Shown in pieces: positions 24,002 through 31,716 of a DNA stretch of 38,212 bases; positions within the stretch are counted from its first letter, which is position 1; each line of letters opens with the position of its first letter. The translations under genes and the position numbers were made by a program. Below the pieces are notes generated by a model, which saw only the letters and a list, made by a program, of their open reading frames with translations, was not told where the DNA came from and did not search any database. The DNA comes from Thermoplasmata archaeon (GTDB lineage Archaea; Thermoplasmatota; Thermoplasmata; Methanomassiliicoccales; Methanomethylophilaceae), in NCBI GenBank assembly GCA_015063165.1, contig SUSZ01000021.1, positions 1 through 38,212 on the forward strand, read 5' to 3'.

Positions 24002-26084
24002 CCAGGAGGTCCTCCGGGACGTACCTGTCGTATTTTCCGAATACCAGCCTGTCGTCGCCGATGAGGTCGTAGGCGAACCTCTGGCTCGAATAGCGCTCTA
24101 TGGTCTCCTGCAGCTCTCCCCAGTCCAGCTCCGTGAGGACGTCCACGTAGTAGGGCGGCCTTTCCAGGACCTTGTCGCATATCTGCCTCAGGACCCTGCA
24201 TAGGGTGTCGAATGCGGTGGTCCCGACCCAGGGGAATATCCTGAACCAGCCGTTTATCTCGACCACGCCTTCCAGCATGCCGCATTCCCTGGCGGCCTGT
24301 CTGCATCTGCGGAGCTCGTCGTGGGCGGATGCATCTAGGAAACTATAGTCTTCTTCGGATTCCAGGACCTCCCTCATGCGCTCCATGACCTTGTTGTGGG
24401 TTCCAGGGACCCCGGATTTCCAGAGGGTGTTGGCGGACCCCTCGGTCTCCTCCACGTCGATGCTCATGGCCTTGGGATCGGTCTTCACGACGGTCCAGAT
24501 CCTTCCTGCCAGCTGTATGAGCTCCCCTATGTCCGGCATCTCCTGGATGGAGCCGACCTGCTTGCCCTCGCTCTTGACCTCTATCTCCTTCTTCACGGTG
24601 AACACCGAGCAGAACGACCTGTCCGAGGACACCCTTTCGCCGTTATCCGTCAGCAGTAGCGTCCCATCCTCCATCTTCATCAGGAGACCGGAGGAGATCA
24701 TGTCCTTGACCAGAATGGCGTAGTCCTCCTTGGGGATGAAGCGGAACGGGTGCATGGACAGCACGTCGGATACCAGGCGGGAGAAGCGGGTCCCTGTCCC
24801 GCATCTGATGTACTCCATCGTCTGGTGGAACAGCAGCCCATACGGGAGTTTCGGGATCCTCACAGGCTCGGTCCATCCGTCGCGGAGGACCAGCGTCGAC
24901 ATCGCTATGCCCTTGATCAGGTCTATCGAGACCCCTTCTATGGAGGCCCACCATTCGGTCAGGTCCTCGCGGCAGAACATCCTCATGGTCTGAGCCCCTC
25001 CGCGCCTTCCTGAGCGTCCCATCCTCTGCACGAGGCTGGAGCAGGTGTACGGGGTGTCCACCTGGACCACGGCATCCAAGGAGCCGACGTCTATCCCCAG
25101 CTCAAGGGTGACCGTGGAGACTGTCACCGTCTTCCTGTTCCTGTCCTTCAGGTTGTCCTCCGCGGCCTTCCTCAGGTCCTTGGATATGCTTCCGTGATGT
25201 ACGTACACCACATCCTCGTCCTTCATCGCTTTGGCGATCTTCGACAGGGAGCGTCCGGTCCTCTCGGCTATGACCCTGCTGTTGGTGAAAACTATGCAGC
25301 TCTTGCCGCGGACCTCCTCGTAGAGGCGGCGGTAGTACCTGTTGGCGGCGACGACCCTCTCCTGATGGGTCTCGAAGCTGTCCATGGGGAAGCGATAGAA
25401 CAGGATTCCCAGGTCCCTCTCGCCGATCCCGGGGTCGGAGACAACCTCCGTCCTCCTTCCGGTGCCCGCGGAGAGCCATTCCGCCGCGGATTGGGTGTCC
25501 GCTATGGTCGCTGACAGGCCTATGCGCCTGGGCTCGCATCCGGCCAGCATCTCCAGCCTCTCCAGGCAGCAGAGGAGCTGCAACCCTCTGTCCGAGCCCA
25601 TGAAGGCGTGGACCTCGTCGATTATAACGAATCTCAGGTCCCCGAACAGCCTCTCCAGGTCCTCAGGGCGGGAGGCCACGATGTTCTGTAGGGACTCGGG
25701 GGTGATCTGGAGTATCCCGGAGGGCACGTCCAGCAGCTTCTTCTTGGACTCCGGGCCGATGTCCCCGTGCCATCCGGTGACCTCGATGTACGAGTCCTTC
25801 AGCATGGGCTCCAGCCTCTGGAACTGGTCGTCGATCAGGGCCTTCAGAGGCCCCACGTAAAGTGCCCCGATGCTCCTGGGAGGGTTGCTGTAGATGGATG
25901 AGACCGCCGGGAAGAGGGCGGCCTCGGTCTTCCCGCTGGAGGTCCCGGAGGATATCAGGAGATGGCTGTCCCTTCCGAAGAGGACATCGAACGCGCGCTC
26001 CTGGATGCCCCTGAAGCCTTCCCATCTGTTCTCATGGATGTACTCTCTGAGGAACCAGGGGAGGCTGTTGAACCTGTCCGTCAT
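23934..26084 (-). CDS. brxHI: BrxHI-like / Lhr-like superfamily II DEAD/DEAH helicase
   Basis: A 716-residue SF2 helicase. Motif I is SGTSSGKTEA (about residues 46-55), followed by the box IIDEVHAFM, motif III LSATIAD, the DNA-binding and strand motifs of domain 2 (TVTLELGIDVGSLDAVVQVD) and motif VI QRMGRSGRRGG. The C-terminal ~300 residues form an Lhr-like accessory region. It resembles the helicase BrxHI of type 2 BREX. Its ATG overlaps the TGA of the BrxD-like gene (ATGA), and it is the last of four same-strand genes. The start at 26084 is preferred because frame upstream is only a shadow of the ATPase gene. Expected role: ATP-driven remodelling of DNA, in a complex or pathway with BrxD. 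Confidence 0.85.
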   Translation of the reverse strand: MTDRFNSLPWFLREYIHENRWEGFRGIQERAFDVLFGRDSHLLISSGTSSGKTEAALFPAVSSIYSNPPRSIGALYVGPLKALIDDQFQRLEPMLKDSYIEVTGWHGDIGPESKKKLLDVPSGILQITPESLQNIVASRPEDLERLFGDLRFVIIDEVHAFMGSDRGLQLLCCLERLEMLAGCEPRRIGLSATIADTQSAAEWLSAGTGRRTEVVSDPGIGERDLGILFYRFPMDSFETHQERVVAANRYYRRLYEEVRGKSCIVFTNSRVIAERTGRSLSKIAKAMKDEDVVYVHHGSISKDLRKAAEDNLKDRNRKTVTVSTVTLELGIDVGSLDAVVQVDTPYTCSSLVQRMGRSGRRGGAQTMRMFCREDLTEWWASIEGVSIDLIKGIAMSTLVLRDGWTEPVRIPKLPYGLLFHQTMEYIRCGTGTRFSRLVSDVLSMHPFRFIPKEDYAILVKDMISSGLLMKMEDGTLLLTDNGERVSSDRSFCSVFTVKKEIEVKSEGKQVGSIQEMPDIGELIQLAGRIWTVVKTDPKAMSIDVEETEGSANTLWKSGVPGTHNKVMERMREVLESEEDYSFLDASAHDELRRCRQAARECGMLEGVVEINGWFRIFPWVGTTAFDTLCRVLRQICDKVLERPPYYVDVLTELDWGELQETIERYSSQRFAYDLIGDDRLVFGKYDRYVPEDLLVKAFGEDRLDFSYLGPIREIQP

Positions 26085-27364
26085 ATCTCGAGGTCCTCGA
26101 TGAGGTCGTCGTCGGGGTTCCTGTCGGCATCCACCGTCCTTCCGATGACGAGGTCCTCGAAGGTGGCGTCGGGGTTCTGATGTAGGGTGTCCAGCAGGCT
26201 GATCAGGTCCCTGGTGATCTCCCTGGGCGTGACCATCGACGAGGAGACGGACGAGAGCACGGTTCCGAGATATATCTGGAGCTTCTCGTCGTCCATGCCG
26301 GAGGTGTAGCCGTACCTCTGCTCGTGGAGGTCCCTTATGGTCCTCAGGAGGACGTAGATCTCCTCCTTGGTGAGGGGCCTGAGGTTGATGACCGGGCCGA
26401 GGTAGTTGTCGTACCCGTTCTCGTATTTGCCCTGGATGAGCCTGGATTTGAGGGCTTCGTAGCTGAAGAGCCCGCGGTTGGGGTCCTCGATGAACTCGGG
26501 GGTGCCGCAGACGTACATCGAAAGGTATGACGACTTGCCCTGCATGATGTCGTTGAACATCGTGAGCAGGCGCTCGTAGTTGTTGGACCTGGAAGCCCTG
26601 TTCTGCAGCTTGTACAGCACCACGGCCTCGTCCAGGAACACCACGAGTCCCTTGTACCCGAGGCCGACCACGAACTCCGCCCAGATCTTGATGAATCCGT
26701 ACCAGTTGGAGTCGTTGATCACGGAGTCGATGCCCAGCTTGGACCTGACGTCCCTCTTGAGTTCCATCTCTCCGCGGAGCCATCTGAGCGCGGGGATGTC
26801 CTCCACGCCGTCGCGGGAGTCCCTGTAGTAGCTCATGACGACCTTCAGGAAGTCGTTGTAGTACGGAAGGGTGCTGAGCCCGGAGACGGATTTCTTGAGC
26901 CTGGCCTCTATCTCTGCGTCGTTCGGATCCCTTCCGAGCTCCTTCCTGGCGGCTTCCTCGGCCGAGTCTATCCACTCCTGGAGGAGGGGCTCCAGCGCTC
27001 CGTTGTCCGGACGGGTGCGTATGGACATGTTCTTGACCAGCTCGACGTAGGTGTTCAGGCCTTCTTTCCTGGATCCCGTGAGCCTGCGGTCTATGGAGAG
27101 ATCGGCATCCATCACGACGAACCCCTTGTCCATCGCGTAGTTGCGGATCATCTGGATCATGAAGCTCTTACCGTTACCGAAGCGTCCCGAGATGAATCTG
27201 AAAGCGCCGCCTCCTGCAGCGGTGTCGTCGAGGTCGCGTACGAAGGTCTCCGTCTCCTTCCTCCTTCCTACCGCTATGTATTCCAGTCCACGGCGTGGCA
27301 CCACGCCGGATGACAGTGCGTTCATCATCGTGATGAGGGTCCTCTTCGGTACGTTGGATGTCAT
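26081..27364 (-). CDS. brxD: BrxD-like P-loop ATPase (DUF2791 family)
   Basis: A 427-residue ATPase of the BrxC/BrxD (DUF2791) family. The N-terminal signature ALSSGVVPRRGLEYIAVGR is typical, Walker A is GRFGNGKS (60-67), and the Walker B region is GLVVFLDEAVVLYK. Family members are ORC/AAA-like and work with BrxHI in type 2 BREX and in related gene sets. A GGAGGAG ribosome site lies directly before the ATG, 26 bases after the second TerB gene, and the stop overlaps the helicase start. Because BREX methylase, PglZ and BrxL are absent nearby, BREX activity itself should not be assumed. Confidence 0.87.
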   Translation of the reverse strand: MTSNVPKRTLITMMNALSSGVVPRRGLEYIAVGRRKETETFVRDLDDTAAGGGAFRFISGRFGNGKSFMIQMIRNYAMDKGFVVMDADLSIDRRLTGSRKEGLNTYVELVKNMSIRTRPDNGALEPLLQEWIDSAEEAARKELGRDPNDAEIEARLKKSVSGLSTLPYYNDFLKVVMSYYRDSRDGVEDIPALRWLRGEMELKRDVRSKLGIDSVINDSNWYGFIKIWAEFVVGLGYKGLVVFLDEAVVLYKLQNRASRSNNYERLLTMFNDIMQGKSSYLSMYVCGTPEFIEDPNRGLFSYEALKSRLIQGKYENGYDNYLGPVINLRPLTKEEIYVLLRTIRDLHEQRYGYTSGMDDEKLQIYLGTVLSSVSSSMVTPREITRDLISLLDTLHQNPDATFEDLVIGRTVDADRNPDDDLIEDLEI

Positions 27365-27390
27365 CTCTCCTCCATTGCTCCTTTCATATT

Positions 27391-29538
27391 TTATTCGTTT
27401 TCCAAGTAGTTTTTCGTGATCCTTTCGATCTGCTCGGAGTAATCCTCCACAGCCTGACCGTCCTCGACGACTATGTCGCCCACCGTGTCCATGGCGGCCT
27501 CGTTCACGGCCTTCTCCTTCCTCCTGTCGGCGCGGGTCCCCTTCAGGGATCCATGCAGGTATCCCAAGAGCTCCCGGTCCAGCCTGGAGGCGAGCTCCTC
27601 CCAGGGGTTGTCGTGACGGGTCTTCTCCTGCACGGGCTCTTCGATCGTCGGCGTCGGCTCCTCGTCGGCTCCGGAGTACATCAGGCCGGTGACAGCATCC
27701 AGGTCCTCGACGGCCGAGTTGACGGCGTCCATGTCCAGCTTCACGTCCTTCGACATGGACCTGATCCTCGCGACCCTCTTCTTCTCCATGGTCTTCAGGG
27801 AGACCTCGCGGACGATGTCGCGGTTCCTGGTGCCGAACCCGAACGGGCAGCGAGGGCTCTCTTCTCCGTTCTGGACCGAGCAGACTATGGTGCCGACGTT
27901 CACCAGGAACTTGGTGACGCTCCCTAGGTCAGAGAAGGTGTCCATCTGCATCGATATGGGCATGCAGGCGCATTCCTCGAAGATCCTGACGTTCGATGTG
28001 GACAGCGAGGCGTTGAACATCTCCGCCAGGGTGTTGTTGTGATAGCGGTACAGCATCGCTACGGAGGCGTTCACGAGGTCCATGTCGGCGTCCCCCACGC
28101 TCTGGTCCAGGCGTTTCAGCATGCCGTCGTTCAGGCATCCGGGCGGGTCGGATGCCAGCGCGCGGACCAGGAACGCTCCCAGGCGTATGCTGTCGCAGAA
28201 GAGCTCGGACATGTCCGCATCGATGCCCTTCAGGAGGCACCAGTCCGCCATCACAGACTCGACCCTGACGCGGACCTGTCCCATGGAAGCCTTCCTGCAG
28301 GCTCTAAGAGCCTCCAGAGCAGATTCCGGGTCCAGGGTATCGTCGTGGATGATCTCGTTGACCAGGAGCCACATGGCCCCCTCCGAGACCTCAGGCCTCT
28401 CCCCTTTCAGGACGGATTCCTTCCACGACTGGTAGTACGCGAACTCGTCGAGGGTCATCTTCGAGTAGCACGGGCGAGGTTTGTCCATGCGCACCGATGC
28501 TGGGGCGAACGGCATGTAGATGCCCCCGTAGTCCCTCATCCTCGTCCTGAAGCGGTAGCTCGGCCAGGTCCCATCCTTGGTGTTGTTCAGGATCATCTCC
28601 TCGTACGTTACGGCCAGATGGTTCATGACGGCGATGGGCGACTCCAGCTTCGCATAGGGGGTGGTGATCTCATCGAGCCTGCCCTCCTTCCACGCGGTGA
28701 TGCATTTCTCCAGCGTCCCCTGGTATTTCCTGAGGTTCGCCGGAAGGTTCTCATCCCTTCCCGCCAGCCTGAGGATGCAGGTCTTCTGGAGGTTCTTCAC
28801 CAGCTCGACGAATGGCTCCGACCTCTTCAGATCCCGGCATCTCAGGTTGAGCGGAGCTATCAGCCTGTCGAACATAGCATCCCTGAAAGGCATCTCGATC
28901 AGGACGTCCATCGGGCGGCTGCAGAGCTCCAGGATGCCCCTCCCGACGTACATCCTGCCTATCTCGTGGAGGGCCGCGCTCACTATGACGGCGGCGGGCT
29001 CGGCGTATCTGTCGATTGTCTTGCCCTTGAATCCTGTTATGAGCCTGACATCCCTCGCTGAGAGGGGAACGAACCTGTCGGATGACAGGGCCCTGCACAT
29101 CCTGACCATCCTGTAGGACCTGTCCAGGCTCTCGGTGTCCCTTATCTCGAGGCCGTGCATGGCCTCGAAGTAGCAGCAGGCCTGGTCCAGCATGGCGTCC
29201 ACGCTCTCGTTCTGCCCCCTGTACGCGTCGCGCATCCTCAGAAGGCATTCGTGGTTCTCTATCGGGTCGTCGTCTACCACCAGCAGCTCGATCATGTGAA
29301 GCCAGATGTATCCGGCGTCGGTGTCGAGGCACACGCCCTCGTACAGGCTGCGCCTCCAGTAGAAGAAGTAGCGGAGGCGTTTCCAGACGATGTCCTTATG
29401 CCACGGGTGGAGCAGGCGGCTGGCCATGTACTCGCATTCCTCGCCGTCGAACGTCCAGTACGCTCTGATGCTATCGACGGATGTCGTCGTGGCGCGGTCC
29501 CTCCTGAAGCCCTCGTCGGGGAGTATCCTTCCGGTCAT
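27391..29538 (-). CDS. TerB-N/TerB-C domain protein, second copy
   Basis: A 715-residue protein. The N-terminal TerB-N region (about residues 40-130) has the motif YFFYWRRSLYEG followed by LDTDAGYIWLHMIELL, the aromatic-WR plus acidic-GYIWL pattern of TerB-N. The C-terminal ~120 residues are TerB-C-like and end with the signature AAMDTVGDIVVEDG near 682-695. The middle is helical and unassigned. TerB-related domains occur in Ter stress-response systems and in predicted DNA-processing operons with helicases. The ATG overlaps the TGA of the first TerB gene. It is paralogous to that gene at both ends. The stop is TAA. No signal peptide or membrane helix is seen. Confidence 0.75.
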   Translation of the reverse strand: MTGRILPDEGFRRDRATTTSVDSIRAYWTFDGEECEYMASRLLHPWHKDIVWKRLRYFFYWRRSLYEGVCLDTDAGYIWLHMIELLVVDDDPIENHECLLRMRDAYRGQNESVDAMLDQACCYFEAMHGLEIRDTESLDRSYRMVRMCRALSSDRFVPLSARDVRLITGFKGKTIDRYAEPAAVIVSAALHEIGRMYVGRGILELCSRPMDVLIEMPFRDAMFDRLIAPLNLRCRDLKRSEPFVELVKNLQKTCILRLAGRDENLPANLRKYQGTLEKCITAWKEGRLDEITTPYAKLESPIAVMNHLAVTYEEMILNNTKDGTWPSYRFRTRMRDYGGIYMPFAPASVRMDKPRPCYSKMTLDEFAYYQSWKESVLKGERPEVSEGAMWLLVNEIIHDDTLDPESALEALRACRKASMGQVRVRVESVMADWCLLKGIDADMSELFCDSIRLGAFLVRALASDPPGCLNDGMLKRLDQSVGDADMDLVNASVAMLYRYHNNTLAEMFNASLSTSNVRIFEECACMPISMQMDTFSDLGSVTKFLVNVGTIVCSVQNGEESPRCPFGFGTRNRDIVREVSLKTMEKKRVARIRSMSKDVKLDMDAVNSAVEDLDAVTGLMYSGADEEPTPTIEEPVQEKTRHDNPWEELASRLDRELLGYLHGSLKGTRADRRKEKAVNEAAMDTVGDIVVEDGQAVEDYSEQIERITKNYLENE

Positions 29539-31619
29539 TCCGGACCCCCTACGGCTCTCCGGACGTCCTCCATGTAGTCCTCGATGACCACTCCGTCCTG
29601 GACCACCACGTCCCCGACGGTGTCCATCGCCAGGGAGTTGATCGCCTTCTCGGCCTTGAAGTCGGACCGGCAGCCCTCGCAGGCTCTGGAGAGGTATTCC
29701 TTCTGGTCGTCGTCCAGCCCTTCGGAGAACGCCACCCAGGGATCCATGGGAGCCTCTGCGACCTCCTCTTCCTCTTCGGCCGTCTCCTCCTCTTCCTCCA
29801 CCTGCATCATGCTGGTGACGTCCTTGAGGTCGGATTCGGCCTGGTTGATGGCGTCCTTGTTGAGATTGACTTTCATCGGGCCCTTGTCCCACGACTTCCT
29901 GTCGGCGACGCTTCCCGTCAGCAGGAACTCCACGAGCTTCTCCTCGCGGATGCCGAAGACCTCTATCCCGACTCTCGGTAGGCCGGACGAGATCCTCCTG
30001 GACTCCTCCACGATGTATGTGGCCAGCTCGGAGAACGTCGACCTCATGTCGGGGTCTCCGGCGAAGTCCGTGAACTGTATCTTGGCCACGAGGTCCTCGC
30101 GGTCCGAGCGGTAGTACGCCAGGCCCTCGTACAGCTTCCTCGTGTGGATCGATTTCTTACAGAGAGCTACCGCGTCCTTCTTCTTGGCCCTTAGGAGCTC
30201 GGAGCTGGCGTTCATCAGGGTCCTGCGCATGGCTTCGGCCATCGTCGGGTCGAAGAAGTCGTCGGTGCTGGTCCCGAGAAGCCCTGCTATGCGCAGAAGC
30301 ACGTCCTTGTCCGGCTTGGCGTCCATGCATCCGCTCAGGTACTGGCCCATGACCATCCCTGCCTCGTCGTCGCTGTTCGCCAGGGAGGAGTCGGGGATGT
30401 GGATCTTGTTCTTCAGGACGAAGTCCATGCAGGTCTTCCTGATCAGGGCGGAGGCTATGCTGTCGCTATACGCGCGATGCATAGACATCAAGCGCTTGAG
30501 GATCGTCGTATGGTCCTCGGTGGAGTTCACCAGCCCGCACAGGCGCATCCAGATGTATCCGGTGTCGGTGTCGTGAAGCTTCCCGGCGTCGGCTTCGGAG
30601 GACCATCTCGCATAGAATGCCTTTTGCTTGTCGGAGAGCTTCCTGTAGTCCGGGCAGCTGCTGTCCGATCCGATGAAGTCGCCCAAGGGGCCTTCGGGGC
30701 CGCGTACGACGACGCTGTCCGTCCCTCTCCTGCCGGTTGGGGGCTCTTCTCCGAACAGATCGGTGCCCATGTCCATCAGGTCGACATCCCTCTTCGACAC
30801 AGGGACGCGGATGGAGCCGTTCTTGGTTCTCTTCACGACACTGCGTCTCTCGACGTTCTCATCCATCCTCTCGCGGAAGGACCTGGAAGGGGCGCCTTCG
30901 CCTGTGATGTGGGAGCAGATGTCCTCCAGAAGATGGAACAGATCGTCGGAGTACACGTCGTAGGTGACCATGTACATGGAAGACTCGAACCTGACATGAT
31001 TGGGGAACAGCACCCTTATGGACGTCTCGGTCCCGAGGAGGTATTCGTCCGTTCCTACGGATTCCAGGAGCCTCACGAACTCGCTCAGGCCATCGGGGGT
31101 ACCGGACAGACTGTCGGCCTTCCCGTCGCCTATGAGGGCTCTCAGGCGGCTCCTGTCGATGCATGAAGGGTCCCACAGGGTCTCCGATATCAGGATGCCC
31201 CTGGCGACATCGTCCTTTCCGTAGTCCGCAGGAGGGACCCGCAGGCCGTTCGCGATGCAGACGTCGGCGGCGACCCTGTCCAGATGCTCAGGGAACACGT
31301 CTATATCCTCCGCGTGGTCCTTCAGCATGGCGATTTCGCGAAGAGCCTCCTCCGGCTCGGACATGTTGATGATCTCGCACAGGCGGAGCCACACGTAGCC
31401 CCTGTCGGACTGCAGAAGCCTCCCCTCGGCCAGGTTCTTCCTCCACCAGAGGTAGTAGTTGAGCTGTGGCTTCTCAAGAAGGGAATAGTCCGGAGTCAGC
31501 AGGTCGCAGGGCACGAAAGCGCATTCGATCCCGGGGTAGCTCTGGTACCACCTCATCATGGATTCGAACTCGTCGCTGGGGTCGCATCTTCTGTAGCGCT
31601 TGCGCGGTGATTCCGCCAT
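29535..31619 (-). CDS. TerB-N/TerB-C domain protein, first gene of the operon
   Basis: A 694-residue protein (710 if ATG 31667 is used). Two TerB-N-like units are visible: YYLWWRKNLAEG then SDRGYVWLRLCEIIN (about residues 50-86), and FYARWSSEADAGKLHDTDTG then YIWMRLCGLVN (about 335-365). An acidic linker (about 605-624) leads to a TerB-C end with AMDTVGDVVVQDG, nearly the same as in its neighbour. ATG 31619 is preferred because a TATA-like CATATC sits 26 bp upstream; 31667 remains possible. It follows htpG on the same strand, beyond that gene's terminator, so it probably begins the four-gene operon. Confidence 0.75.
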   Translation of the reverse strand: MAESPRKRYRRCDPSDEFESMMRWYQSYPGIECAFVPCDLLTPDYSLLEKPQLNYYLWWRKNLAEGRLLQSDRGYVWLRLCEIINMSEPEEALREIAMLKDHAEDIDVFPEHLDRVAADVCIANGLRVPPADYGKDDVARGILISETLWDPSCIDRSRLRALIGDGKADSLSGTPDGLSEFVRLLESVGTDEYLLGTETSIRVLFPNHVRFESSMYMVTYDVYSDDLFHLLEDICSHITGEGAPSRSFRERMDENVERRSVVKRTKNGSIRVPVSKRDVDLMDMGTDLFGEEPPTGRRGTDSVVVRGPEGPLGDFIGSDSSCPDYRKLSDKQKAFYARWSSEADAGKLHDTDTGYIWMRLCGLVNSTEDHTTILKRLMSMHRAYSDSIASALIRKTCMDFVLKNKIHIPDSSLANSDDEAGMVMGQYLSGCMDAKPDKDVLLRIAGLLGTSTDDFFDPTMAEAMRRTLMNASSELLRAKKKDAVALCKKSIHTRKLYEGLAYYRSDREDLVAKIQFTDFAGDPDMRSTFSELATYIVEESRRISSGLPRVGIEVFGIREEKLVEFLLTGSVADRKSWDKGPMKVNLNKDAINQAESDLKDVTSMMQVEEEEETAEEEEEVAEAPMDPWVAFSEGLDDDQKEYLSRACEGCRSDFKAEKAINSLAMDTVGDVVVQDGVVIEDYMEDVRRAVGGPE

Positions 31620-31689
31620 CCCCAGGGTATGCACGTTCTGACGGATATGTGTTCCCACTGGCGGCATGTCGGCGTTCTGATAATGGAAA

Positions 31690-31712
31690 GGGCCGGGGGA
31701 GACCCGGCCAGA
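31690..31712 (-). terminator. terminator after htpG
   Basis: On the minus strand GGCCGGG (31709-31703) pairs with CCCGGCC (31697-31691) around TCTCC, followed by a short CTTTCC tract, directly behind the htpG stop. It separates htpG from the TerB operon. Confidence 0.5.
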
Positions 31713-31716
31713 TGTT

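Noticed and set aside
23934-31667. A complete BREX or DISARM system
   Set aside because: No methylase, PglZ phosphatase, BrxL protease, PLD or DrmB-like gene is present; only BrxD- and BrxHI-like parts are found.
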